From positions 62,001 to 126,000 of the forward strand of contig NZ_VANI01000006.1 in NCBI RefSeq assembly GCF_005771435.1: 64,000 bases of DNA, given 5' to 3'. The notes below the pieces were generated by a model. It had not been told where the DNA came from, ran no database searches, and worked only from the letters and a program-made list of their open reading frames with translations. The position numbers and the translations under genes were made by a program. Shown here in pieces: positions 17,353-26,721 of this stretch. How positions within the stretch are numbered: the first letter of the stretch is position 1; each line of letters starts with the position of its first letter. The stretch is from Microbulbifer harenosus. GTDB lineage: Bacteria > Pseudomonadota > Gammaproteobacteria > Pseudomonadales > Cellvibrionaceae.

Positions 17353-18468
17353 CTACTTACATCTCATTAACTCATCTCTACCAGAGTACCCGGATACGAA
17401 TTCATCAGAAAAAAAATAAAAATAGTGAGGATTAACCAACTTATCAATAAATTTAAATGGAATTCCCAATTCACCATAAAATGCACCAGCCAACTGGCCA
17501 TATATAGCTCCAATAGTATCCGCATCACCACCCAAATTGACCGCCTTAATCAGCCCGCTTTCAAATGAATCGGTATTATAGAATGCCCACAAAGCAGCCT
17601 CTAGAGAACTCACAACATACCCAGATGAATCAATTTCATCTCGACATTTTTTTTTATACGAACCTTCAGCTACATTTTTAACCCTCTCACAAAGTGGAAA
17701 GTATTCCCAATATGACTCTATAGGAGAATACATACTAGAGAGAAGCTCTTCTTTCTTTGTCGCCCTAAAAGCACCAATAATTAACGCAGAAAAAAAACGA
17801 CAACAGTCAACAGCCTGTTCATTCGCATGAGTTGTCTTAGAACTAACCCCAGAATACTTTATTGCGTTTGAAAGATTACTAAAGTAGAACATTACAACCG
17901 GGCATAAGCGCATTAATGAGCCGTTCCCGGCAGAATATTCATCCTCACTTCCAGCATATCCATCCCCTGTAACCGAATACTTTTCGAGTGCAGCACTAAC
18001 AGTATTCCCAATATCAAAGCATCTACCATTTGAGCTTAGAAAACCCTCCTTCCACCAAGCTGTATACAAATCCATTTGATGCTCAGGATCAAAATATTTT
18101 CTTTCGTACAAACTATGGGCCAGACATAAAGCCATGCTCGTATCGTCTGTCCACTCTCCTGCCTTCAAGTTAAACGGTCCTTTCCCGATCATTTCCCGGT
18201 GAACTTCGCCGACTGGTCTTTCGGAAAATTCCAACGTTGTCCCAAAAGCGTCCCCAACTGCCAGCCCCAAAAAACATCCTCGAAAACGATTCGCGAGATC
18301 GCTATTGTTTTTACCAATAGCGGAAAGAAACCTTTTAGCCAAAAACTCCTGATCACTCCGCGAAGAAATACTCCTTCGATACTCAAAATAGGTTTCAAGC
18401 CAAGAATTTTTGCTTACAAAACCTTCGTGCATCCTTGTTGACATGGGTGGAATTAGCAAATCTGGCAT
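17353..18468 (-). CDS. ADP-ribosylglycohydrolase, likely immunity protein to the upstream RHS toxin
   Basis: A 371-residue ARH/DraG-family hydrolase. All family motifs are present: RFRGCFLGLAVGDAFG (residues 61-76), the metal-binding WTDDTSMALCLA (from 106), GNGSLMRLCPV, and NLGGDADTIGAIYGQLAGA (about 311-329) with the two aspartates that hold the magnesium ions. These enzymes remove ADP-ribose from proteins. About 60 residues precede the catalytic domain, more than most family members have. The start lies 3 nt after the RHS stop and its ribosome binding site (GAGGG) sits in the last codons of the toxin gene. Base composition is clearly AT-rich (17401-17460 has 13 G+C of 60) against GC-rich neighbours, pointing to acquisition together with the toxin tip. 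Function as immunity is inferred from position and chemistry. Confidence 0.88.
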   Translation of the reverse strand: MPDLLIPPMSTRMHEGFVSKNSWLETYFEYRRSISSRSDQEFLAKRFLSAIGKNNSDLANRFRGCFLGLAVGDAFGTTLEFSERPVGEVHREMIGKGPFNLKAGEWTDDTSMALCLAHSLYERKYFDPEHQMDLYTAWWKEGFLSSNGRCFDIGNTVSAALEKYSVTGDGYAGSEDEYSAGNGSLMRLCPVVMFYFSNLSNAIKYSGVSSKTTHANEQAVDCCRFFSALIIGAFRATKKEELLSSMYSPIESYWEYFPLCERVKNVAEGSYKKKCRDEIDSSGYVVSSLEAALWAFYNTDSFESGLIKAVNLGGDADTIGAIYGQLAGAFYGELGIPFKFIDKLVNPHYFYFFSDEFVSGYSGRDELMRCK

Positions 18469-18471
18469 AGA

Positions 18472-21400
18472 TCACCCTCTTTCCTTAAGATGAATTTCCC
18501 AAGTTTTTCCATCACTGCCAAGCTCTTTTTTAATGATGTCAAACTCAGTGTCCGGTTTAAACAAGACCTCACCTTCCCCATTCGTGGCACTAAAAGAATC
18601 AATGCTGATTCCACTGTGAGTTTCCGCCGTTATCCTAACATTCCCTTTAAAGTAGCCATCGAAAGCGACGGAGCTTTCAGTAGACGTACTAGTAAACCCT
18701 CTATCTTTGTAGATCTTTCCAACCTCAGGGAAACGATCATGCACTTCAGCCTCGCTCATGCCGGTGCCCCTAAACACCCGCCCTGAATATCCATATCCTG
18801 GCACCGTAGACAGTTTTTCAAGAGCCCTGGACGCTGCCCGATTTACCGGTGCCCACTGAGAAATTAAATCAGGTCTTTCTCCCCTAAGCGCCCCATTCAT
18901 GAGCTCGTAATTCGGTCCTGTATATGCTCGTAACGCTAACAACTCGTGTTCAAATAAATTTTCCTTTAAGGCCGGTGTCGAATCATACACTTCAAGAGAG
19001 GCACCTACGAAATTTCCGAAGTTGTTGCGTTCGACAACATTGTTGACCAACATATCTTCGACGACATCAAAGTCATCGGGGATAACCTCTTTGCAACTTA
19101 GGCCGTAAGGATCAATCCAACTATTTGGATTGCGAACATATTCGTAGTTGTTTACTCCCCCCAAAAGCCCAACAGGATCTTGCTGAGTAAACTGCCCACA
19201 TTCCGGATCAAAAAACCTAAACCGGTTGTAATGCAGCCCACTCTCTTCATCAAAATATTGCCCCTGAAACCGAATCGGCTGCTCCACCTCATTGCAGTGC
19301 GCCACTGCAAGATTTCCGTAGGACTTGTAGCTGACGCTCCAGGCGACCTTGCCCCTTCCATTGGTCAGCGTGTCCGGCGTTCCCAAGTGGTCTAGGTGAT
19401 AGTGATAGATCTCATCGTTTTCGCTTAAGGCGAGTGGTTTGAAAGTGCCCGGCTCGAAGTAGTAGCTGCGCTCTTTGAGATCCTGATCTGTACTAGTGTC
19501 GCGGGTGGTTTCCTGGAGCAATACATCTCCATCCCACAGGAATTCGATCCGTTTATCGGCATCGGTTTTGGCGATGCGTCTTCCCAGCGGATCATACTGA
19601 TACTGGGTTTCGCGCTGCAGCTGTGCTTCACCGGCGTCATCCATCCGGTATTGAGCGACGGCAATCAGTTGGTGCTTGCTGTTATAGCGGTAGCGGGTCT
19701 GGAGTTTTTTGCCTTTGCCGCGCAGGGCGGCGATGCGGTTGCCGTGGATGTCGTATTCGTAGTGGGTATCACCGCGGAATTTGAGGCGGTTGCCGGTGAC
19801 CTGGGTAGCGCTGGCCTGCTGTTTTGCTTCCTCCGGGGTTGCGGCCGCGGCGAGGATGTTGTGCGCGGGGTCGTGAATGAAATGTTCCGGGTTGGGGCCT
19901 TCTACCTGGGTGAGACGGTCGAGTGCGTCGTAGTGGTATTTGCGGGTGCCGCGCAGGCTGTCATCTATCTGGCTCAGCTGGCCGCTGCGGTTGTAGCCGT
20001 AAGCGCGCACCAGCAACGGCTGTCCGGATACAGGGTTTTCCACCGGGCCGCTGCTTTTACCCAGGCGCATTTTCTGCAGGCGGCCCTGTGGGTCGTACTG
20101 ACTTTCGGTGGCGAGGCCATTGCCGTGCAGACGCTGGGTTTCGCGGCCCAGTTCATCGCGGGATATCTCGGCCAGCAGTTGTTCCACTTCTTCGCCCGCC
20201 GGTGTGCGGTGCAGGCTCTGGAACTGACCGGCAGCGTTGTAGCCGATGCGGAGCTTTTCTCCATTCGGCAACAGTGAGGCTATACGATTGCCGGCGGCGT
20301 CATACTCGTGGCGGATTTCGGCGCGGTCCTGCCAGTCGCCAATAAGGCGACCCGCAGCGTCGTATTGCCAACGCAACTTGCGGTGGGCATTTTCCGCTTC
20401 GGTCATCTGGCCGGCGCGGTTGTAGCGGAATGTGGTAATGCCGTCCGGAGTGGTTTCCTGAAGCAGGCGTCCGAAGGAATCGCGATCAAACAGGGTGTCG
20501 ACACCCTTGCCGCTCTTGCCGGTGGAGAGGGGATCGGTCACCGCGCGGCTGGCGATCAGATGTCCGGCCTTGCTGTAGGCGTAGCGGGTTACACGGCCAT
20601 CAAAGCCCACTTCTTCGATCAGGCGCTCACGCAGGTCGTATTTGAGCTGGTATTGCTCGCCTTTCTCATTAACCAACCCGATCAGGTTGCGCTCGCCGTC
20701 GTACTGGTATTGCAGCTGGCTGCCGTCGGGATTGGTGCGGGCTTTTACCTGGCTCAGGCCGTCGTAGCTGTAGCGGGTGCTGCGCCCTTCCGGGTCGACA
20801 ATCTCGGCAATCAGGCCCTGAGGATTGTAACGATATTCGGTACGGCCGCCATCGGGGGCGGTGATGGCACTGACCCTGTCTTGGGCATCGTACTCATACC
20901 GGGTGCTGAGCCCAGGCCCATGCTGTACTTCAATCAACCGCTGGGCAACGTCGTAGCGATAGTGTTGCGAGCGACCCGATGCGTCGTGTACGGCAGACAG
21001 TTTGCCCTGTGGGTTCCACAGGTAGCGGGTGGTTTGCCCCAATGGATTGGTGATACTGCCGATCAGGCCGATGGGGTTGTAGCTGTAATGGGTAGCCTGT
21101 CCGAGCGGATCAATGCTCGCGGTAATTTGTCCGCGTTCGTTGTACTGCCGCTGCCAGATACGACCGGCGGCGTCGGTAACTTTTGCTGGTTGCCCCGCAG
21201 CGTTGTACTCAATCTTATGTACACCGCCGCCGACATCGGTTTTCGCTGTGAGCCGACCCAGGTCGTCGTACTCGAAAATTTCGCGGCGGTCGATACCCTC
21301 TTCCGATGGCAGTTGCACCGAGACCGGTTGCCCCATCGTGTTGTACGTATAGAGTGTTTCCGCACCTTCCGCATCGCGGTGATAGATGGGCAGTGCGCGA

Positions 21401-23505
21401 TCGTTAAAACGATAGCGTTCGGTACCGCCACGGGTATCGGTGACCGATACGCCCCTGCCGTCGTCGTCCCAGGCAAAGGTGTAATCATAGGTGGCCTTGC
21501 CATCAATGGGGTCGCCCCATTGGCGCAGGCAGCGCGCGCCGGGCCCAGTGTTGTCCCACAGGAAATGGAAGGAGTATCCGGATTTCAGAGTCCGCTTCTT
21601 GATGAGGTGACCGCTGAACTCGTACTCTTCACTGTGCCCATTGGCATCGGTTGCACGGATCAGGTCACCATGATCGCTGTACTCGTAGCGGGCGAGTGTT
21701 GAGATATGGCCATCGCGGGTTTCTTTCTTCAACTCACCGATGCGACCATCCACCGGAGTAATATGCAGCGCTTCGCTGAGGCTGCTCTCCACGCAGATGA
21801 GTTGTTTGTTCACATAGTGGAAACGATAGAAGTTACCGTAGCCATCGCGGATTTCTGATAACAGTAGCGCATCGCTATCCGCCGACACTGACCTGAAGTG
21901 TTTTTGGACACCCTGCGGGGCACCATAAGGTGTAACTATCCAGTGGTCCGCGCTATTGCGCGTGATGCTCAACTGCTCCACCACGTTGTAACTGCGCCCG
22001 CTGCAACCGGGAATGGGCAGACTGATCACTCTCCCTTCGGCATCGTACAGCTCAACAACATCCCGAGATTTCCGCACCACGAGTTTTTCCGCGAGCGTGT
22101 GACTCCAGCCAACCCCGAGTCCGGAATCTGTGTGGTTACTGCTGCGATAGGTACGCGCTACGGTCAGTGGCAGCGGACCGTCGAGCACCGCATCAACCAG
22201 GGTAAGACGCTCTTCACCGGTCTTCAGGTTGATGGGCTCTCCCCCTTCACAGGCGCGCGCATTGCATTGAGTGGTCTGGCCATCTCCGTTAACGCCAGTT
22301 GCACCGCTCGCCTTATCCTCTTCGCTGGCAATGGACGATTCCTGTTCGCCGCTGTCCGATTTGTTTTTATCCGCGTCGTTCTGGGATCTGGATTTTCTCG
22401 CCGCCGGGCTGCTTTCCGGCCCGGCCAACGGCGACACTGTAACCTCCTCCGTCGGCAGGGAGTCGAAGGAGGTACCCTCGCCTTTCGCGCTCTGTGCCTT
22501 CTGCAACCGTTTGCGCTGCTTCTGGTACTTGGCGAAGTCCAGCATCAGATCACCGACATCCTTGAAGCGGAACATCAGGCGTGCATTCTTGGCCATCGCG
22601 GCAGCGCCGCCCACACCACCGGTAAAAGCGGCCAGCACAATGGTGAGGGCGATTTCAAATACACCACCGCCGGCAAATTCGGAAATCTCCAGGCTGTGCT
22701 GAGCTTTTACATAGTCTTTGGCAAAGCGACCGATGTCACTGCGCAGGCCGGCATCGTCATAGACCAGATGAGCGACTTCAAAGGCCTGCTCCAACTGCTC
22801 TGCGGTGATCGTGGTAGGATCAAAGCCGAGTACGTCGACCACTTCTTTTCTTGCATTTCCCAGATATTCCCTGGTGGAGGCATCGAAGCTTTTGTCGTGC
22901 GCGTAGTAGTCGTACGCGGCGTTCAGCATTTCAGTCTGCATGCGGATGGGGTTGATCACCATCGCCACTTCCGCAAGGTCCTTGGTCCATACCGCCAGAT
23001 TCCAGACCGCCTGTCCGAAGCCTTTGGCACCCTGCGCTATATGCGCGCCAACCTTTTCCAGCTCAGTGCGTTTCTCGTGAACCGCCTGAATGCGGGCAGC
23101 TTCGGCCCGCTCCTCGGCGATGATTTTCTGCAGCGCCATGCGAATCTGGTGGCGGATGCCCGACTGGCGATTGTTCAACGCTGCTTCACCAAACGGAGCG
23201 GCTTCTACCAGAATCTGATGCTGCCTTACCGCGGCGTATACCGCCTTGTGATCGTCAGAAAAATGTGCCGGAGCACCGGGGAATTGCCGGGTGTGCAGCA
23301 AATCGCCGCTGCCAAAAACCTTTTCAAAGGAGTGATTGAGAAGCTTGGGGGCGAGGAATGCCTCGAAAATCTGGTCGAGCGCATCGGTGGGGAAGCTGGC
23401 GAGCAGATCCGCTGAAAAGTCATTGTCAAAAATAGTAGGCGCGCTGGCCCAGCCTTCCGTGACCCGAAAACGTTCGCCGCGTTGAGTTTCAACGTAAATC
23501 TGCAT
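18472..23505 (-). CDS. RHS-repeat polymorphic toxin with C-terminal ADP-ribosyltransferase domain
   Basis: A 1677-residue protein starting at the ATG at 23505 behind AAAGGGA. The N-terminal region (to about 415) has no PAAR domain but one hydrophobic glycine/alanine-rich segment (EIALTIVLAAFTGGVGGAAA). The RHS/YD shell runs from about 415 to 1470, with many copies of the type YRYNPQGLIAEIVDPEGRSTRYSYD, and ends with the conserved PNSWIDPYGL. The last 210 residues are a different, AT-richer domain with an R-S-E ADP-ribosyltransferase signature: FRGTG (Arg near 1579), GFTSTST (1605-1608) and NGEGEVLF (catalytic Glu near 1646). It would modify a target protein in competitor cells using NAD. The ARH gene follows after 3 nt. 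Route of delivery is unknown from this window. Confidence 0.92.
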   Translation of the reverse strand: MQIYVETQRGERFRVTEGWASAPTIFDNDFSADLLASFPTDALDQIFEAFLAPKLLNHSFEKVFGSGDLLHTRQFPGAPAHFSDDHKAVYAAVRQHQILVEAAPFGEAALNNRQSGIRHQIRMALQKIIAEERAEAARIQAVHEKRTELEKVGAHIAQGAKGFGQAVWNLAVWTKDLAEVAMVINPIRMQTEMLNAAYDYYAHDKSFDASTREYLGNARKEVVDVLGFDPTTITAEQLEQAFEVAHLVYDDAGLRSDIGRFAKDYVKAQHSLEISEFAGGGVFEIALTIVLAAFTGGVGGAAAMAKNARLMFRFKDVGDLMLDFAKYQKQRKRLQKAQSAKGEGTSFDSLPTEEVTVSPLAGPESSPAARKSRSQNDADKNKSDSGEQESSIASEEDKASGATGVNGDGQTTQCNARACEGGEPINLKTGEERLTLVDAVLDGPLPLTVARTYRSSNHTDSGLGVGWSHTLAEKLVVRKSRDVVELYDAEGRVISLPIPGCSGRSYNVVEQLSITRNSADHWIVTPYGAPQGVQKHFRSVSADSDALLLSEIRDGYGNFYRFHYVNKQLICVESSLSEALHITPVDGRIGELKKETRDGHISTLARYEYSDHGDLIRATDANGHSEEYEFSGHLIKKRTLKSGYSFHFLWDNTGPGARCLRQWGDPIDGKATYDYTFAWDDDGRGVSVTDTRGGTERYRFNDRALPIYHRDAEGAETLYTYNTMGQPVSVQLPSEEGIDRREIFEYDDLGRLTAKTDVGGGVHKIEYNAAGQPAKVTDAAGRIWQRQYNERGQITASIDPLGQATHYSYNPIGLIGSITNPLGQTTRYLWNPQGKLSAVHDASGRSQHYRYDVAQRLIEVQHGPGLSTRYEYDAQDRVSAITAPDGGRTEYRYNPQGLIAEIVDPEGRSTRYSYDGLSQVKARTNPDGSQLQYQYDGERNLIGLVNEKGEQYQLKYDLRERLIEEVGFDGRVTRYAYSKAGHLIASRAVTDPLSTGKSGKGVDTLFDRDSFGRLLQETTPDGITTFRYNRAGQMTEAENAHRKLRWQYDAAGRLIGDWQDRAEIRHEYDAAGNRIASLLPNGEKLRIGYNAAGQFQSLHRTPAGEEVEQLLAEISRDELGRETQRLHGNGLATESQYDPQGRLQKMRLGKSSGPVENPVSGQPLLVRAYGYNRSGQLSQIDDSLRGTRKYHYDALDRLTQVEGPNPEHFIHDPAHNILAAAATPEEAKQQASATQVTGNRLKFRGDTHYEYDIHGNRIAALRGKGKKLQTRYRYNSKHQLIAVAQYRMDDAGEAQLQRETQYQYDPLGRRIAKTDADKRIEFLWDGDVLLQETTRDTSTDQDLKERSYYFEPGTFKPLALSENDEIYHYHLDHLGTPDTLTNGRGKVAWSVSYKSYGNLAVAHCNEVEQPIRFQGQYFDEESGLHYNRFRFFDPECGQFTQQDPVGLLGGVNNYEYVRNPNSWIDPYGLSCKEVIPDDFDVVEDMLVNNVVERNNFGNFVGASLEVYDSTPALKENLFEHELLALRAYTGPNYELMNGALRGERPDLISQWAPVNRAASRALEKLSTVPGYGYSGRVFRGTGMSEAEVHDRFPEVGKIYKDRGFTSTSTESSVAFDGYFKGNVRITAETHSGISIDSFSATNGEGEVLFKPDTEFDIIKKELGSDGKTWEIHLKERG

Positions 23506-23730
23506 GAATTTTCCCTTTCGTGCGCCGTAGGCGGGTATATCGCCACGCAATTCCGTAAGGGATAAATTCTAAAAGAAGAGTGACTCCCAGCAAAGCCGGG
23601 CGGGGTATAAGTTGTGGCAAATGTGGAATGTTTAAAAGAAAGTCTCGCGCCGGCCACCTGACTGTTACGACAGTACCAAGTAAATCCTTGTACCAGATCT
23701 TCGATAATTCAGAAACCGTGCGCGCCGGCT

Positions 23731-24243
23731 TTACCGGCGCACACAGGCATCCAGCTGCATTCGATACAGCTCGGCCATATTGTCCTCAAAGCAGCAAAAA
23801 ATGACGTGTCGCGGGCCGCCATCCCGATCCAGATGAACTTGCACCTGCTCTACCGCGATTTCTACGGCGAGTTCGGGAGGGTAGTCGTAAACGCCGCAAC
23901 TGATGGCAGGAAAGGCGATGGAATGTGCATTTTCGCGCCGGGCGAGATTCAGGCACTGTCGGTAACAACTGGCGAGCAATTCCGGCTCCCCCAGATTCCC
24001 CCCACGCCACACTGGGCCTACGGTGTGGTAAATACGCCTCACCGGCAAACGGAATCCCGGAGTAGCGCGCACATCCCCCACCGGACAACCGCCAATCTGG
24101 CGACAGGCTTCAAGCAGTTCCGGGCCGGCAGCACGGTGGATGGCACCGTCCACGCCGCCACCACCGAGGAGCCTATGGTTGGCCGCATTGACGATTACAT
24201 CTACATGCAACCGAGTGATATCACCGAGGTGTACTTCGATCAC
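23731..24243 (-). CDS. Macrodomain protein (ADP-ribose / O-acetyl-ADP-ribose hydrolase family)
   Basis: A 170-residue macrodomain of the MacroD/YmdB type: VIEVHLGDITRLHVDVIVNA, the substrate-binding NAANHRLLGGGGVDGAIHRAAG, and the second loop AISCGVYDYP. Such enzymes remove ADP-ribose from acidic residues or deacetylate O-acetyl-ADP-ribose. The GTG at 24243 is preferred, because TGGAG stands at good spacing and the family motif begins there; a TTG at 24303 would add 20 residues. It follows putP after 71 bp and precedes the RHS gene by 225 bp on the same strand. Its GC-rich composition matches the core genes rather than the toxin tip, so it may be older than the toxin cassette. Confidence 0.88.
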   Translation of the reverse strand: MIEVHLGDITRLHVDVIVNAANHRLLGGGGVDGAIHRAAGPELLEACRQIGGCPVGDVRATPGFRLPVRRIYHTVGPVWRGGNLGEPELLASCYRQCLNLARRENAHSIAFPAISCGVYDYPPELAVEIAVEQVQVHLDRDGGPRHVIFCCFEDNMAELYRMQLDACVRR

Positions 24244-24314
24244 TCTAATTACTCCAGCCGCGGCACCAACCGCCAATTGCGCATCGCTGCGCCAGTGTCG
24301 CAATCAGATTGCTG

Positions 24315-25784
24315 CTACTGCCCCATTAACTGACGGTGGCGCGTGGATATTCCTTCGGGGCAATGCGTCACGGCACTTACTAAAACAATAGCAGCTGAGG
24401 AGAGCACGAACCCCGGCAAAAGCTCGTATATATCGAAGATCCCACCGGAAAGCTGTTTCCAGATCACTACGGTTATACCCCCTACCACTACCCCAGCAAT
24501 GGCGCCCGCCCCGGTCATGCGAGACCAGTACAGGCTGATCAGGATGGCCGGGCCAAAGGCCGCACCCAGCCCGGCCCATGCATAGGCCACCACATCGAGC
24601 ACCTTGGAATCCGGCTCCATCGCCACGCCGACGGCAATCAGCGACAGTGCGACAACCGCCCAGCGGCCAACCTTGAGGACACTTTCCGACGTTGCCCTTT
24701 CGCCGAACCAGACATGGTACATATCCTCCGCAAGGGCTGCGGATGACACCAGCAGCTGTGAGTCGGCGGTGCTCATGATGGCCGAGAGGATCGCCGCCAA
24801 CAGAATTCCGGCCACCAGCGGGTGGAATATGGTTTCCACCAATGCCATGAAAATGCGCTCGCCATCCGGCAATGTCTCTGTCAACTCCAGGTGGCCGAAC
24901 AGCCCGACGCATATGGCACCGAGAAAGCCCGCCAGCGACCACACTGCAGCCACCGTCGCTGCCGCCGGCATGTCATCCGGGTGCCGCAATGCCTTGAAGC
25001 GCGCAAGGATATGCGGCTGCCCGAAGTAGCCGAGGCCCCAGGCGAGCGAGCTCAGAACCGCCGCCATACCGAGGGATTTGCCGGTGGAATCGCTCATCCA
25101 GTGCGTCAACTCCGGATACTGTGTCTTCATGGTTCCCCAGGCTGCGCCCAATCCACCTTCGTCGGAAATCACTACCACTGGCACGATCACCAGCGCCAGG
25201 CTCATCAACAGTCCCTGAAATACATCTGTCCATGACACGGCGAGAAATCCGCCAAACAGCGTATAGGAGATCACTGCCACGGCGCCGATCACCACCGCCC
25301 ACTGATAATCCCAACCAAACACCGTTTCAAACAGCTTGCCCCCCGCAATCAGACCGGAAGCCACGTAAAACAGGAAAAACAGCAAAATGAAGAAGGCACA
25401 GATGATGCGCAGGTAGGGATGCCCCATGTTGAACCGGCGATGCAGATAGGCCGGTACCGTGAGCGAATCGTCGAGCGCATAGGTATAAATCCGCAGCCGC
25501 CGCGCCATGGTTGTCCAACTCAAAACAATACCGCTGAACAGGCCGATGGCGATCCAGCCGGAAGACAGGCCACTCGCATAGGCAGCGCCTGGCAAACCAA
25601 GCAACAGCCAGCCGCTCATATCCGACGCACCGGCACTGAGCGCAGCCACCGCCGGCGGCAGCGAGCGTCCACCCAGAAAATAATCACTGGCGTCTTTGGT
25701 ACGCAGATACGCGTAGACGCCAATGACCAGGATCAGGGCCAGGTACGCGACGAAGGTTAAGGCGACAAGCCACTGTCCAGACAT
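24315..25784 (-). CDS. putP: Sodium/proline symporter
   Basis: A 489-residue member of the sodium:solute symporter family with about 13 transmembrane helices. It shows the PutP-type start (LVALTFVAYLALILVIGVYA), DYFLGGRSLPPAVAALSAGA with the sodium-binding region, SDMSGWLLLGLPGAAYASGL, and the later ILAAILSAIMSTADSQLLVSS block that forms part of the second sodium site. Length matches PutP (about 500). It imports proline with sodium for nutrition or osmoprotection. No putA is seen in the window. Confidence 0.93.
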   Translation of the reverse strand: MSGQWLVALTFVAYLALILVIGVYAYLRTKDASDYFLGGRSLPPAVAALSAGASDMSGWLLLGLPGAAYASGLSSGWIAIGLFSGIVLSWTTMARRLRIYTYALDDSLTVPAYLHRRFNMGHPYLRIICAFFILLFFLFYVASGLIAGGKLFETVFGWDYQWAVVIGAVAVISYTLFGGFLAVSWTDVFQGLLMSLALVIVPVVVISDEGGLGAAWGTMKTQYPELTHWMSDSTGKSLGMAAVLSSLAWGLGYFGQPHILARFKALRHPDDMPAAATVAAVWSLAGFLGAICVGLFGHLELTETLPDGERIFMALVETIFHPLVAGILLAAILSAIMSTADSQLLVSSAALAEDMYHVWFGERATSESVLKVGRWAVVALSLIAVGVAMEPDSKVLDVVAYAWAGLGAAFGPAILISLYWSRMTGAGAIAGVVVGGITVVIWKQLSGGIFDIYELLPGFVLSSAAIVLVSAVTHCPEGISTRHRQLMGQ

Positions 25785-26004
25785 GTGAGATTCCCCGTCA
25801 GAATTGGCAGATCCTGCCTTCTTTGGCGAAAGAATAGGCTGAATCCATCGTTATTGGTCTTTATTGCGCGCAAATCTACCTATTCGCTGGCGTTTACTCA
25901 ATCGGCAAACTAAACCAAGGTGGTAAAGACGATATATTTCCAGTGTTCGAAATCCACCATGGATGGTGCTTTCAGGCTGAGAAGTAAGGAAATTGCCAAG
26001 CGAT

Positions 26005-26721
26005 ATGGGTATATGCATTGACGAACTCCGCTTGCTCGTCGTTCGTCCCACACTCAAGCAACTGCGCGCCTGGTCTCCGGGAATGGAGGCCCTGCTGCTC
26101 GGCACCGCGGCCCAGGAGTCTGAACTCGGGTTTCATCTCAAGCAGGGTTCCCGCCACGGCATGGGTATCTTTCAGATTTCGCCCAGCACGCACCGTCAGA
26201 TATGGGACAAATACCTGATCAACTTTCCCGCGCTCGCGTCCAAAGTCCGCGGACTGGCCAGCCAACGGGACTTCCTGCAGCACCCCCACGCCGAGCTCGC
26301 CACTAATCTCCGCTATGCCACGGCTATCGCCTGGCTCGTGTATCGCTCTGCGGGGGTGGAAAACGTGGAGTACAGTGACCTTCCGCGGATGGCAAAACTG
26401 TGGAAGAAACACTTCCATCACGGCCCCAGCGCCAGCCTGCGAGATTTTGTCGACAGTTACCGCAAGCTGATTAACGTCATGGAAAATCCCACGCTGCAAA
26501 ACGAAGCAGCCGCGGTAGATACCGCGGCTGCCAATAAAACCGACACGCTGTTGACCGAAGACGACACTACAGATTGCGCGCCTCAATGTACAACGGCTGG
26601 GAAGCCTCAGCCGGCCTCTCTCCACGCTCCGTCTCCAGATCCTCTTCGCGAGCATCTTCCGGAATCCAGGAATCCACATACTGCTCAATCGAACGCGCGT
26701 CCACCATCGGCGCGGGTTTAG
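26005..26721 (+). CDS. Lysozyme-like/transglycosylase-type domain protein, overlapping ttcA
   Basis: A 238-residue protein. The first 160 residues look like a lysozyme-fold domain: [19 protein letters not shown] with a candidate catalytic glutamate, then [20 protein letters not shown] and [20 protein letters not shown], patterns shared by phage-type and SLT-type muramidases. No signal peptide is seen. The last 50 residues are proline- and serine-rich and are encoded on the opposite strand of the ttcA 3' end, a 155-bp convergent overlap. They may be read-through sequence after loss of an original stop. The ATG at 26005 is chosen; a TTG at 25993 is an alternative. Function is tentative. Confidence 0.6.
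   Translation: MGICIDELRLLVVRPTLKQLRAWSPGMEALLLGTAAQESELGFHLKQGSRHGMGIFQISPSTHRQIWDKYLINFPALASKVRGLASQRDFLQHPHAELATNLRYATAIAWLVYRSAGVENVEYSDLPRMAKLWKKHFHHGPSASLRDFVDSYRKLINVMENPTLQNEAAAVDTAAANKTDTLLTEDDTTDCAPQCTTAGKPQPASLHAPSPDPLREHLPESRNPHTAQSNARPPSARV

Noticed and set aside
20308..23415. Two long plus-strand frames (464 and 505 codons) opposite the RHS gene
   Set aside because: They mirror the repetitive RHS coding sequence and show valine/glycine/alanine-rich shadow composition without motifs.
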